Assembly (NCBI RefSeq): GCF_004379255.2
Contig: NC_056044.1
Span: forward strand, 12,006,001-12,070,000
Reading direction: 5' to 3'
Length of the DNA stretch: 64,000 nt
DNA from: Salvia splendens
Lineage: Eukaryota > Streptophyta > Magnoliopsida > Lamiales > Lamiaceae
Every line of letters begins with the position of its first letter. Within the stretch, counting starts at the first letter, position 1. The notes below the pieces were generated by a model. That model did not search any database and was not told where the DNA came from. It saw only the letters and a program-made list of their open reading frames with translations. Position numbers and translations under genes: made by a program. Shown here in pieces: positions 44,493-56,583 of the stretch.

Positions 44493-47400
44493 TTATACTG
44501 AAAGCGAGTTGAAGTCATGAACGAGTCGAACTCTCATCCCTTCTACGTGGCCCTCGAACGGTTTCACCGCCAATGCATTTGTAAGGGGATCTGCCAGGTT
44601 GTTCTCTGACGCAATCTTGACCACTTGTATGCCTCCTCTCTGCACTATATCCCTGATGATATGATACTTCCGCTCTATGTGTTTGCTCGCTTTGTGAGCT
44701 CTCGGTTCCTTCGAATTTGCCACAGCACCAGAATTATCACAATAAACCGTGATGCTCTTGGGCAGATTCGTAACCACACCTAAATCCATAAGGAAGTTCA
44801 TGAACCATACTGCCTCTTTTGCATCCTCCGAAGCGGCCGCATACTCGGCTTCCATGGTCGAGTCCGCGATGCATTTCTGCTTCACACTCTTCCAAATTAC
44901 AGCTCCACCTCCTAAGGTGAACACATATCATGAAGTAGATTTTCTCGAGTCCTGATCAGCTTGAAAGTCTGAGTCAGTATATCCCAAAGGACAGAGCTCG
45001 ACTGCATTGTAAACTAGAGCATAGTCCTTAGTCCGTTTAAGGTAATTGAGTATGTTCTTTACGGCAGTCCAATGTCCTTGGCCCAGATTCGACTGATATC
45101 TTGCCACCATGCCAACAGCAAAGCAAATATCATGCCTTTTACAAAGCATAGCATACATGAGACTTCCAACTGCCGAAGCATATGGAATCCTTCTCATTGC
45201 TTGTATCTCAGACGGCGTTTTGGGGCACATCTCTTGAGATAGATGGACGCCATGTCTAAAAGGCAAGAAACCTTTCTTGGCGTCCTGCATGCTAAAGCGA
45301 CTAAGTACTGTGTTGATGTAAGGTTCTTGAGATAAGCACAACATCTTCTTTTCTCGATTCCGAAGAACCTTGATCCCGCGGATGTGTCCAGCGTCTCCCA
45401 TATCCTTCATCTCGAACTGGTTTGGCAACCAAGTTCGTACTAATGACAACATCTTTTTATTGTTTACAATTAGAAGAATGTCATCTACATATAAAACTAA
45501 GAACACTACATTCCCCTTTTCAACCTTCTTATACATGCAGTTTTCACTTGGGCACTTTTCGAATCCAAACTTGCGAACAGTTTGATCGAAATACTGGTTC
45601 CATGATCTAGATGCTTGCTTAAGGCCATAGATAGCCTTCTTAAGCTTCCAAACCATGTGTTTTTTGCCCTTTATGGAATATCCTTCGGGTTGTTCCATGT
45701 AGATGGTCTCCTCAAGACCGCCGTTTAGAAACGCAATCTTAACTTCCATCTGTCATACATCCCAAGCCATATAAGCTGCTATAGATAATAGTATCCGGAT
45801 CGATTTGAGCATGGCCACTGGGGAGAAAGTCTCGTCGTAATCGACACCTTCCTTTTGGGTATACCCCTTAGCCACTAGTCTTTCCTTAAAGACTTTAACT
45901 CGTCCATCAGGTCCACGTTTACGTTTATATATCCACTTACTCCCAATGGCAGTACAGCCCTCGGGTAGGACGGACAAATCGTAGATGTCTTTGTCTATCA
46001 TAGATTGTAGTTCTGAATCCATTACTTTACCCATTCGCAATGATCGACATCTGCCAGCGCCTCCGCAAAGTTCCAGGGATCTAATACATTGCTGTCCGAG
46101 GAGTGATCTATGGATTCCCCCAAACCAATGTATCTTTCGGGCTCATACGAGACCCTCCCACTGCGGCGCGGCACTACAATGCTTGGAGTAGAAGTTGAAG
46201 TTTCGGGAATTGTTTGTACACTTGGTACTTGTTCTTGGTTAATGGAACTTGTGACAGAAGTTAGCTCTTCAAGAGCCACTTCACTGCTGGGTTTATGATT
46301 CATTACATAGTCTTCCTCTAAGAATGTGGCGTGAGTGCTCACAATAACTTTCTTATCTCGGAGACTAAAGAATTCATAAGCTTTCGTCCCTCTGGGGTAC
46401 CCTATAAACAAACATACATCCGTCCTTGATCCTAGCTTAGTTTGATCATTTTCCAATACATGAGCCGGGCAACCCCAAATCTTGAGATGTGCTAGATTGG
46501 GCTTGCGCCGAGTCCACAACTCATATGGAGTAGTAGGTACGGATTTTGACGGTAAATTATCTAATATATGGCTTGCAGAAAGCAAGGCATGTCCCCAAAA
46601 CGAAGTAAGTAGTCGTGCATAACTCATCATCGATCAAACCATGTTTAACAAGGTCATGTTCCTTCTTTCAGCCACGCCGTTCTGTTGGGGCGCGCCCGAC
46701 GCAGTCAATTGGGATTGGATTCCTGACTCCGATAAGTAGTCCAAAAACTAGGCACTGAGGTATTCTCCTCCACGATCAGATCGCAGGCATTTTATACTCT
46801 TAACATGATACTTCTCCACTTGAGCCTTAAAGTCGTTGAACTTGTCAAAAGACTCTGACTTGTGGGTCATCAAATAGACGTATCTAATTTTTGAGAAGTC
46901 ATCAATGAATGTGATGAAGTATCGAAAACCACCTCTTGCTTCAGTAGACATTGGTCCACATACATCGGAATGAACGAGCTCAAGTACTTCCTTGGCCCTA
47001 TTGCCCTTAGCCTGAAAAGGCCTCTTGGTCATCTTGCCTTCTAAGCATGACTCACACTTATGAAAAGGTTCCTCCTCTAGACCTTTAATAAGATCTTGTT
47101 AAACAAGAGAATGGATCCTTATTTCATTGGCATGACCAAGTCTAAGGTGCCATAAGTACGTTTCGTTCATTGAACTTGAAGGTTCCTTTCGTTTCTTTGA
47201 AATTTTCGATGTTGTATTGAGTTCTGATTTGCGATTATTAAACTGTGTAGATGTGATTGTGTACAGATCGTTTTCCATGATACCACGATAGATATAAGAA
47301 CCATCTTTCTTAATAACGCAGTTGTCATTAAAAGAAATCGAATATCCATCAAAAACTAATTTAGAAACTGAAATTAAATTTCTTCTAAAAGAAGGTATCA

Positions 47401-48448
47401 ATAAAACATTCTTAAAAATGAAAAATCTATCACTACTAAAGCGCAAATAAACGTCTCCCACTGCAACGGCCGCCACTTTTGTAGCGTCGCCCAGCTGGAC
47501 TTCGATCTTACGATCATGTAGCCGTCTTGTCACCTACATTAAGTCAGGATCAAAACAAATATGATCAGTGGCTCCAGTGTCAATAACCCAAGTGCAAGTA
47601 GACGTCGATGCCAAACATGAATCGTATACTAAAGCTTGGTGCATACCTGTAGCCTTGCCCTTTTTAGGACAATCTGGCTTCCAATGCCCCTTTTCCCCAC
47701 ACTTGAAACACTTCCCCGTGGGCTTCTTGTTAGCCTTCTTCTTCTTTCCCTTAGCCATCTTGGCCTCTTCTGAGTTCGGTGCCTGCCATTTTCCTTTGCT
47801 AGGCCTAAAGCCAGAGGAACGAGGCGCCGAAGTCATCATGGCCGCCTTAGCCTGGACCATAAGGTCCTCTGCCGACTGAAGTTCAGTCAACAGCTCTGCC
47901 AAGGTATAGTTCATTTTGTTCATCTCGAAATTGAGTTTGAACTGCTGGAAGCTAGGGGGAAGACTTTGAAGGATAATAGTCACTTGGGACTCGGGATCGA
48001 TCATCCCTCCCAAGACCTCAATCTGGTTGAGGTTGCTCATCATCTCGAGGACATGGTCCCTCACTGACGTGCCTTCCTTCATTGTCTTCGACATGATACT
48101 CCGAAAGGATTGAGACTTAGCCGTTCGATTCTGAGTACCAAAAAGATTCTTGAGATTCTGCATGATCTCGGCGGCTATTTCCATGGCAGATTGCTGATGC
48201 TTGAGTACTGAAGACATAGAAGCCAACGTGTAGCACTTAGCCATCTCATTCGCCTTATGCCACCGTCTGTGTGCATCTCTGACTCCTGCCGCTGCATTAG
48301 CCGCCGCCACTAGAGGTCGCGGGGTTGTGAGTACAAAGATGTACTCATCTGCTGTAAGAACGATGTCCAAGTTTTGTTTCCATTCTATGTAATTTTAGCC
48401 CTCGAGTTTGTTTTCTTTAAGAATTGCAGAAAGAGGATTGAACGACAT
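44493..48448 (-). pseudogene. Copia gag-pol with stops, otherwise well preserved
   Basis: Start ATG at 48448 (MSFNPLSAILKENKLEG, then TAA). Gag runs to the zinc knuckle CFKCGEKGHWKPDC (about 47715) and protease WVIDTGATDHIC (about 47580). Integrase has the zinc-binding WHLRLGHA, VHSDVCGPM, FIDDFSKI and NGVAERRN. RT has AFLNGGLEE and the intact active site LYVDDILL (about 45490). RNase H has [24 protein letters not shown], and ends [13 protein letters not shown] at 44493. Stops at about 48396, 47534, 47097, 46745, 46631, 45750 and 44925, plus one frame change near 46030. Domain order integrase before RT proves Copia. Confidence 0.92.
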
Positions 48449-50312
48449 CTTGCCGATTTGATTTTGCACTACAAAACAGAGTATTTACTATTTGCCATAA
48501 ACTTATGTAAGATGTTTGATTAGATTAACCATAAAACTTTTCAAAATCTTACAACTGTAAAATTTAAATTTCGTACCCTCCAGAGGAAGTCAATACGCAT
48601 TAAAATCTTACAATTTTACTGGTCACAATCATCGACGAATAGTCCAGAGACCACAGAGTGGCATGGCCGCCTAACGTTGCCTAAATAAGACCATCGAATT
48701 TAGCATTACAGAGTCTCATTCCTACAACACACTCCCATAACAATGCTCATGTGCTGCTAACAAGATCAAGCTATCATATAATGTGTGAACTTCTGAATCT
48801 CGCAGTTTCTTAGGATTATTGTCCCCACAGAGCAGGTGGCGATAATATTGGAAACCACATTCTAGTTCATACTATTTATATTTGAGAAGTCCGCCCTCAT
48901 GAACTCGCTATTTCTTAGGATTATTGTCCCTACAGAGCAGGTGAAAATAATATTAGAAAAAAGCTTCATAAATTGCAGAGCAATTGATGGAGACCATATA
49001 CAAACGTTGAGTTCGTAATTACAGCTTAGATATTTTGGTTATGGTTTTTCTTTAATTATCCTTAGCCTTGAGACATATTAAGGCTTAATTAAATTATGTT
49101 GGTATATAATATGCTGGATAATTAAATCTTTTATTCATTATTGGTATCTTCCTTTAGGAAAGTAATGTTCTAGAATTTAATTCTTATTCATGTCTACTAT
49201 AAGATATATCTAAAATAATTAAATTATTTAATTCTTAATAAGACATGAAAAATTAAATTCAAATTATTTCAATGTTCAAGATTAGGAAGAGAAGATTTAT
49301 TATTTAATGTATTCATACATATCTATCCTTATTATGGTTCTAGATATATAAATATTAGGAAACTATTAAATTATTCTCATCCATATCATCTAGGAATAAA
49401 ATAATATTACTTATTGCCATAGATATAGATAATAATAAAAATATTCCTAAAATCTAGATAAATCTTCCAAAAAGATTTTATTTTCATTAAATAATGATAT
49501 TTTAATGATATTTTTTAATTAAAAATTAAATAATCATTAAAATAATCTTTCATCCTTATCGCATCGCACGAGTTTCGCACGAACGATGAACGATGAAAAT
49601 CCGACGAGTTCGTCGTCGGATCACGACGCACATGGCGTCTAGGCCAGCTCTCGGCTAGCGAGACACGCATAGGCGTCTCAGCTCTCGGCCAGCCGCTGAT
49701 TCCGTCTCGGTGTCCTGGCACGTCGGGTGCCGCGATTCTCGGCCAGCAGCGTGCACGACGGTGGCGCTGCTCTTGGCCAGCCGCGAAGACCCGTCTCGGA
49801 CACTGTCCATCCGCCGCTCCCACTGGCTCAGCCAGCGTCGGGCCTTAGGGTGCGTCGTTCTCGGCCTTGTCTGGGGTGGACGGTCGGTACCTTCCGCCTA
49901 GGGTTGGGGTTCGGCATCTCGGTGTTTCGGTGCATTCTCGATCGAACTTCCGCACCGCGCCATCCTCCATGCGTCGAGCTTGGTGCGGGTGCCGCCTAGG
50001 GTTTGGTCTCGGTCGGCAGCGCGCACGAGCCCATGCTCGTTTGCGCGTCACCTCGTGACCTATGATCCCTCGGCTCCTACTATTTCGACTACTCTTTCTC
50101 GATCGCGCGTGGTGCGATCCACATAGGCGCGAGCGACGACGGATCGCACGTCTCGTACGATCGATAAATTCAAGTCCTTTGATTTGATTGTTCTTGAGTT
50201 GAACATGCATAAAATTAAACAAAATCTAACAAGAACATGCTTCGTAATCAAATAACACATGCATACATGAATTTCGCGAAATTTAAATCCAAATAATCAG
50301 AGCCAAAGACTA
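48449..50312 (-). other. Copia 5' leader with a GC-rich island
   Basis: 1.86 kb between the primer-binding site and gag, unusually long. On the plus strand 49555-50170 is strongly GC-rich and CpG-rich (gcatcgcacgagtttcgcac, ctcggccagc and cgtctcgg recur), unlike the AT-rich DNA on both sides. At 48803-48955 a ttaggattattgtcc-acagagcaggtg block is repeated. Frames in the island have no recognisable protein. Confidence 0.6.
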
Positions 50313-50324
50313 GCTCTGATACCA
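50313..50324 (-). other. Primer-binding site of the 8.8 kb Copia
   Basis: On the minus strand tggtatcagagc, two bases after the 5' LTR; initiator-Met tRNA type. Confidence 0.92.
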
Positions 50325-50326
50325 AT

Positions 50327-51814
50327 TGAAGGGGTTGGTAGCGGAAGCGTGCGTTCTAACGGATCACATAAAACTAATCGATTTAGCAGATTATTTAGAC
50401 AAATTCTATTCGCGTAATTATCACATGTATCATGCTCATAACGTGAATTTTAAACATGCTTTAGTACAAATAATCCCTAAAACATGCATATTAAAGAGTT
50501 AGCCAATTTACCTTGTTGATTCACTTAAGAATCGAAGATGGCTTGCTTCTTCTCCATGTGAAGTTCTTGAGAACTCGACCTCGGATCTTCTGACTGGTGT
50601 CCCGGACTGTAAACTGATATTTGTGTGGGCAAATCTCACCAGTGTACTAGGACTTAAATAACGAAGACAAAAATCTGCTCACGGAAGGAGAGCAATTTTC
50701 AATTCTCTCTCTAAACATAGGGGAACGAAAATTATGATGTGGAAAAGTTGTATTTTCTGTCTCCTTTATTCTCATATTTATATTAAGTCACATATTGGGC
50801 CCAGTCAGGGATCTAAGGAAGAATTTGGACATGGCCTCACCGGAAGAATTTGGACATGGCCTCACCCAATTAGCTTTTTACTAATTAAATTGAACCCACA
50901 ATTTAATATAAGCTTATATTGGATTATTAAAAGCAGCCACTACAGAAGTAATATTGCACTGCCTTTCCAAATCTGAAATTTCAAATATTTCAGGTTTCCT
51001 TTTATTTGTTTAATTCATTTCCTGCGCTTAAGATAGAAACATCCATTAATTAATCAATGTCTGCTATGGACTTAATTAATCAACATATTTTAATCTCAAA
51101 GAGTGGACTTAGCAAGAAACTCTTATTTATTATTCATAGAGTAATCAAACTCCAACTACCTAGGTTCCGAATAATAAAACCTTGTTTCGAGCTCCTCTTG
51201 TGGATGTTATCAAACGAGACTCTTCTCGCGCACGATTCAACATAATAGCAATCCTAGCACCGCCAGATAATGTTCACCACTACCCAATATACCTGGATCG
51301 TTGGGTGACGAAAAACCCGCACCTTTGGTAAGTCAAAGTAGTAGATACTTAATATCGTATGCTCAATGCTAACGTACATTGATTAAGAAATTAATTATCA
51401 AGACCTCGTCTTTCAGTAGATAGCATAAAGACTCGCCTTGCTGTTAGATCTATTCAGTGCTATACCACACCAACGTCATCTTATTTCAATAAGACTTAGG
51501 AATAATCGGACTGACATAGCAACCTTTCATGATAGGTAGTCTAGGCCTATCTAGGTTGTGAAATTTATATTTTCTTTGTTCAGGACTGACCGCGTACCTT
51601 AAATTGAGCGCATCCCACAACCGGTCTACTAAAACAAAGACTTAGACTTTGTTATGTTCGCTTATACATTTAAATATGCAATAAACATCCTTTAAATGTA
51701 AAACATAACAACGTTATGATAAAAATAATCTGTTGCATTCATTGAAAAATTATAATTAGAGTTTTACAGTAATCAATAACTCGAAAGATGATTTCTAGTA
51801 TACAAATCCTAACA
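50327..51814 (-). repeat. Copia 5' LTR (8.8 kb element)
   Basis: 1,488 bp. A tandem gaagaatttggacatggcct duplication at about 50817-50868 and a replaced block near 51300-51330 explain most of the length difference from the other LTR. Confidence 0.92.
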
Positions 51815-52074
51815 ATTAAGTCATATTAGGTCAGACTAGGGATAAACTTAGGCCCACCTAGATTTAATTGCAATTAATTGAGTCTTAATTTAATTTAAAT
51901 TTAATGCAATATTATTATATGCCATTATCAAAAATAATATTGATCGTTCTCTTAGAATAAAATTACGAGTGATTCAGACATCTTTTTTCATTTAATTATT
52001 TTATATGTTTAAGATATAAATATATTTATTACTTAATTTAAGTTTTCTATTAACTTAATAAAACTTATATAGTA

Positions 52075-52325
52075 CTACCTCCGTCCCAAAATAAGTGTCA
52101 CATTTTGCCATTTCGGTTCGTCCCACAATAAGAGTCACATTTCACTTTACTATAAAAGGTAAATAGACCTCACATTTCACCAACCAATTCTACTCACATT
52201 TTATTATAAAAATTATATATACAAGTAGGACCCATAATCCACTAACTTATTCAACCTAATTTTCTTTACATTTGTTAAATATCATCCACACACTAAATAT
52301 GACACTTAATATGAGACAGAGCTAG
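52075..52325. mobile_element. Stowaway-like MITE
   Basis: Termini ctacctccgtcccaaaataag and inverted ctagctctgtctcatattaag, TA at 52073-52074 and 52326-52327. Confidence 0.75.
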
Positions 52326-52651
52326 TAATTACCATTGCCTAAGATATCAGGATCAATTAGAAAAAGTCAAACCAATGTAGAATCAACCTTGTATGTTCAA
52401 TGTGTAATCAATATTATTAGTCTCCCAATGTAAGGATACTTTTGTACTGACACTGCAACATTTTATGATAGACAAAAAATAAGGCCTTTGGGAATTATAC
52501 TAGTTTTAATATAAAATCAGTAAAGTAGGAGAAATGTAGAAAGAAAAAGTGATTGAAGTATAGTCAATAAGAAATGAGGCTCCTATGAGAGAAAAGAAAA
52601 AAAACTAATTTTATTAAATGGAGCATAATAGATAAAGAAAACTATTTGTTA

Positions 52652-53013
52652 GAGCATCAGCAATGGCGCCCGTCCCAGCGGAATTTCGACCGGCGTGCCA
52701 GAATTCCACTGCGGACATCCGCCATTGTGCATGGTATGCACGGATACGGAATTCCGCCAAGGACACCGCAGTTCCGTGGCGTTACCCGGAATTCCGTCGC
52801 GACGGGCGTGGGGACGTCCGCCATTGCGTTGACTCCCACGGACGTCCGTGAGGAATTCCCGTTTATTGTGGGAAGTCCTTCGGGAAGTCCTTGAGGATGT
52901 CCGCCACTGTGCAGTGGGAAGTCCTTATGACGTGGCAATGCAGTGGAAAGTCCGTATGACGTGGCCGAGGGTGTTTTTGGGAATTCCGCGGGGAATTCAG
53001 CGCGCTGATGCTC
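52652..53013. mobile_element. Tourist-like MITE
   Basis: 362 bp, termini GAGCATCAGCAATGGCGCCC and inverted gagcatcagcgcgctgaatt, flanked by tta (52649-52651) and tca (53014-53016). Subterminal gtccgccattg and ggacgtccg motifs resemble the MITE at 256-768. Confidence 0.78.
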
Positions 53014-53087
53014 TCAGTACATTTTTTTCACTTGGGTAAAGAATCACGTACCAAAAATTATAAATCAAATGCAGGAACTTGAAAAAA

Positions 53088-53162
53088 AGAATCGAACTCT
53101 TCTTCTAACCGAATGCTCATCGTGCGGCGTGAAATGATTAACCTAGCGCTGCCGCCTCTGCA
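53088..53162 (-). repeat. Possible tRNA-derived or SINE relic
   Basis: On the minus strand gcgctaggttaatc (box-A-like) is followed about 50 bp later by gagttcgattc (box-B-like) and a T-rich run. It does not fold as a complete tRNA by eye and has no clear duplication. Weak call. Confidence 0.3.
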
Positions 53163-53331
53163 AATTGCGTGTAAATTAAAATAATTTTGTTGGAAAGACA
53201 ATTTCAGATATTAAACATGTGCAGTGAAGGTGAAAATGAAAAAGAATTCCCAATATACCCTCCGTTTTGTTGAAGAATTGATCAAATTAGAGCGAAAACC
53301 CTTTCAATCTCAACTCGTTGTTCAGATCAAA

Positions 53332-53441
53332 ATGGGGAGCTTAGGAAGAGCAGTGTACACGTTGGGGAGTTGGATTCGGCAAACCATGGATCGACTTGGT
53401 TCCACCTTCCAAGCAGGCTACTATCTCCAGGATCACACTCA
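53332..53441 (+). pseudogene. Gamma carbonic anhydrase, first exon
   Basis: Family role: gamma-CA subunits form the matrix-side carbonic anhydrase domain of plant mitochondrial complex I. ATG at 53332 opens MGSLGRAVYTLGSWIRQTMD, then RLGSTFQAGYYLQDH, matching the N terminus of plant gamma-CA. Family proteins have about four more residues between WIR and the DRLG segment. No donor in the expected phase is seen (a GT occurs at 53442 but in the wrong phase). The next homologous exon is 7.7 kb downstream at 61162, so intron 1 is packed with mobile DNA. The ATG at 53224 is in frame but belongs to the leader. Confidence 0.78.
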
Positions 53442-53760
53442 GTCTTTTCTCTATTGTTTTCCTATTTCCGATTCTTTGCATTTCAATGCCAATTCCTTTT
53501 CGCAATAACTACTTTTCCGGCGGAACAAAAATTGGATGAAATTATTTTGAAATTGTGTTCATCACTGTTGTTCTCATATCATATTCAACTTTATGCTACT
53601 TTATTAGGTAATACCAAAAATCAAATATTCTTCTGCTTACACAAATTGAAGAGTCTACGAATTACTCTCTAAGAGAATCCTCATCTGTGCTCTCGCCAAA
53701 CAGCACGGATGTGGGCCCGTACCCACTTTTATTACTTTTTTACTCCTTGCTCCTAGGCAA

Positions 53761-54704
53761 GAGCACAACACTCACATACATGCTCTTCCGCAAGGACATG
53801 CTCAAGGGTTCCACTATTCAATTATTCAATTTAAATAAAAACATTTCCACAATATTATAAAGCATTAAAAATATTCGGAATACTATTACAAATTACTAAA
53901 AAAATAAAAATTACATAATTCAAATCCTAAAATTTAAAAATTACAAAATTCAAATCCTAAAAATTAAAAATTACATAATTAAAATCCTAAAAATTTAAAA
54001 TTATATAATTAAATTCATAAAATTAAAAAACCCACTACTCGTGGCCGAATTTCGCCCAACGAACCTCCGGAAACCGCGGCTGGTCAGAAAAATAGTCGGT
54101 AACGAGCCTTTCGTTGGCTCCCTCCCGGTCACGAGGGATGTAGCGGCGAATTGATCTAGTTGGTCGAGGAGGAGGGGCGGGGGTAGTGACGGCGACATAG
54201 GCTTCATAGGCGGCACGATATTGTTCATAGTATTCTTGTTCTTCGCGCTCCGCTTCAGCCATGATATCGATGAAATCCATTTTTAGAGAGGGTTTGAGGG
54301 AGAGAAGAAGATGTAGATGAGTTGCATGAAAAAATATGAATGAGAGATGAATGAGAGATGATTTGATGTGAAAGATGGATGATAAATATGTGTATTTATA
54401 GATGATTTTGAGAATAAAAAATTATAAAAAAATAAAAAAAAAATCAAAAAAACGGTAATAAAACGGCCATATTTTTGGGAATCTGAAAATGTATTTTTTT
54501 TCAATTTTTGGTATTATTTTTATTTTTTTAAAAAAAAAGAAAAAATGAAATTGTCAATGACATTGCCGTTGGACAATAAGGAAACGCCACGTCAGCTGCT
54601 CGCTGGCACAGACGTGCTCGATGCATCGAGCAACGGCGAGCAGGGTGGTGCCGTGCCAGCGGCACGGACGCCGTCCGTCGGCGCGAGCACCGCTGCGGAT
54701 GCTC
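53761..54704 (-). mobile_element. Harbinger derivative with a transposase N-terminal piece
   Basis: The right terminus read inward is gagcatccgcagcggtgctc followed on the plus strand by TAA (54705-54707). The left begins near gagcacaacactcacatac with caa before it, so the left end is less certain. The interior carries only the start of a transposase and A-rich DNA. Located in intron 1 of the gamma-CA remnant. Confidence 0.65.
54035..54280 (-). pseudogene. Harbinger transposase N-terminal fragment
   Basis: 81 codons, MDFIDIMAEAEREEQEYYE, then RRYIPRDREGANERLVTDYF and SDQPRFPEV, the conserved N-terminal stretch of plant Harbinger transposases. It then ends in WAKFGHE-stop where RRRFRM would follow. 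No catalytic domain. Compare the same region (LMADYF) at about 2470 in this window. Confidence 0.75.
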
Positions 54705-54907
54705 TAAGATAGAAAAAAGTAAGAAGGAGAGAGTGAAAAGGTAGTGGAAGAGTAGTGTTAGTAGATTGTGGGTTCCATTTTATCAGCCGTGTGTAATTGG
54801 TTAACAACTTTCCACATTTAGACACTCTGGATAATTTTGGGGGACGACACAAAATGGTAAAACTAGTCTATTTTTTGCGGACGGATGAAGTATTATTCTC
54901 GTTTATA

Positions 54908-55150
54908 CTCCCTCTGTACCACAATAAGAGTCAAATTTGGTATGAGCACGAGTTTTAAGAAATGTAAAGAGTAGGAAAATTAGTGAAATATGAGACCTAT
55001 TTTTTATATTGGTTTTATAATGTAATTTGAGTTGAGTGAGTTAGTGGAATGTGGGACCTAGTTGCTATTTATGGTAAAAGTGAAATAAGATTCTTATTGT
55101 GGGATGAACCAAGATGGCAAAATGTGACTCTTATTGTGGGACGGAGTGAG
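54908..55150. mobile_element. Stowaway-like MITE
   Basis: Termini ctccctctgtaccacaataag and inverted ctcactccgtcccacaataag, TA at 54906-54907 and 55151-55152. Confidence 0.8.
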
Positions 55151-55174
55151 TATTACTTGCGATGCACTACAAAC

Positions 55175-56479
55175 CAGGGACGGAGATACCGGCGGCCAAG
55201 CCACCGCTCCAGCGGGGGCTTGGCCGGAACCGGAGCCATACCCCCCACTATGCAGTCGCGCCCAGCCAGATTTCCGCCCCGGCTTCGAATGGCCTGAATT
55301 TCTATGTATAATGTGTCTGCGAGTCTGCGATGGCGAAATTGGAAGAGGAAGAGCCGAAGAGGCGAAGAGCAGATGAACAGCAGATCCCCAATTTGAAGAA
55401 GACAGAAACCGCAGAAACCGCAGATCCCCAATTTGAAGAAGACGACCCAAGATGAAATTGGGCTTTTAATTGGGTCATTAATTATTTGTATTTGGCCAAT
55501 AGATACTACTCTGCTAATAGGCCAAATTGCATAAACAAAATTTGTTTTTTTGTAATGGGCCAATAGATACTACTCTGCTAAACGGTATTCAGATCTTAAG
55601 TAGTACCAGAAGTTGACCTAATCCCTAACAAAAAGCAGCCACTAATTTGCTTCTAATCATATTAATTACTTTACTCTTTACCTAATTCTGTTTAAATATC
55701 CTTTACTTTCGGGAAATGGGTAAATCTCATGCTACAGAAATTAATACAGCTTTTGGAAAGTCAGTCCTATTAAATTTATGTACCAAATTTATAATACAAT
55801 TATATCTCCTCCTCAAAACATATAAGAGGCAGCCGCACAAATTTACTTGCCACAGATTACAGCAGCAGCCTACTAAAATCTATGCATAAGTACAATATTT
55901 AGCCTCTACTTGCAGAAAATTTAGAGATTTGATTCTTTAATTGTGATTTAACTTTTGATTTTGAATTAATAGTATGAAATTTGAAATTATTTATTTATGA
56001 TTTTAACCGTGTTGCTTGAATAGGAAAAACCTAATTAACTTTTTGCGAATTGAGAAAATAAAAGTTTTTGAATCATTACAATTTGATATATAAAAATATG
56101 TAGTTGTGACGTGAATTTGACATAAATATTTTCTTAATGTAGTTTCTTACTTTCTTATTTCTTATACAAGTAGTAGATTACACACTGCAGAGGTGATTTA
56201 AAATTATCTAATGATTCTAATTAATTTTGTTTATTCTTGATTGCAGTTATGCATCAATATTTTAAAAAAATCAAGGAATGATTCAACTTCTAGTTCGAGT
56301 ATTGCAACCCCGAACCCGACTGTGAACCAAGATGGAATTAATGTTGCGACCACTTCTGTTGAGAGAGTATTTTCTTCGATGAGGCCATTTTTCGACGGTT
56401 TCAAGAAATGGCGTCACGTCGAAAACAATTATCATCTAAAGCCTCATAAAAATTGTAAAGACATTATATTTGAATTGAA

Positions 56480-56527
<48 letters not shown>

Positions 56528-56575
56528 TTTTAAGATTTGAGCACCGGCTTATTTGAAAGTCTAGTTCCGTCCCTG
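55175..56575 (+). mobile_element. hAT element, copy B (defective, inverted relative to A)
   Basis: 1,401 bp, CAGGGACGGA...TCCGTCCCTG with a perfect 8-bp duplication ctacaaac (55167-55174, 56576-56583). It is near-identical to copy A in reverse orientation, including the short leader frame MAKLEEEEPKRRRADEQQ at about 55330 and a tandem cagatccccaatttgaagaa repeat. It lacks about 110 bp of the transposase C terminus present in A. Microsatellite (TTA)n at 56478-56527. Confidence 0.88.
56241..56540 (+). pseudogene. hAT transposase C terminus, deleted version
   Basis: After an acceptor-like ttgcag at 56246, the frame encodes TTSVERVFSSM and then jumps to RPFFDGFKKWRHV, losing the KFIKTDLRN to NEAI part of the dimerisation region that copy A retains. 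The deletion endpoints share atga. Non-functional. Confidence 0.8.
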
Positions 56576-56583
56576 CTACAAAC

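Larger units (their letters stand above)
42979..51814 (-). mobile_element. Full-length Ty1/copia retrotransposon (8.8 kb)
   Basis: Flanked by ATTAA (42974-42978, 51815-51819). LTRs of 1,443 and 1,488 bp, reading TGTTAG...CCTTCA on the minus strand. The initiator-Met type primer-binding site abuts the 5' LTR and the polypurine tract abuts the 3' LTR. Long GC-rich leader, then one gag-pol frame with about seven stops and one frameshift. The structure is complete, so it inserted as an intact element and decayed in place. Confidence 0.93.

Noticed and set aside
53088..53162. Functional tRNA gene on the minus strand
   Set aside because: Box-like motifs exist but no cloverleaf, acceptor stem or anticodon loop can be built by eye; kept only as a weak relic.
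53224..53508. 94-codon frame starting upstream of the gamma-CA ATG
   Set aside because: Homology begins only at the ATG at 53332; the upstream part is AT-rich leader and the tail after LQDH is intron-like.
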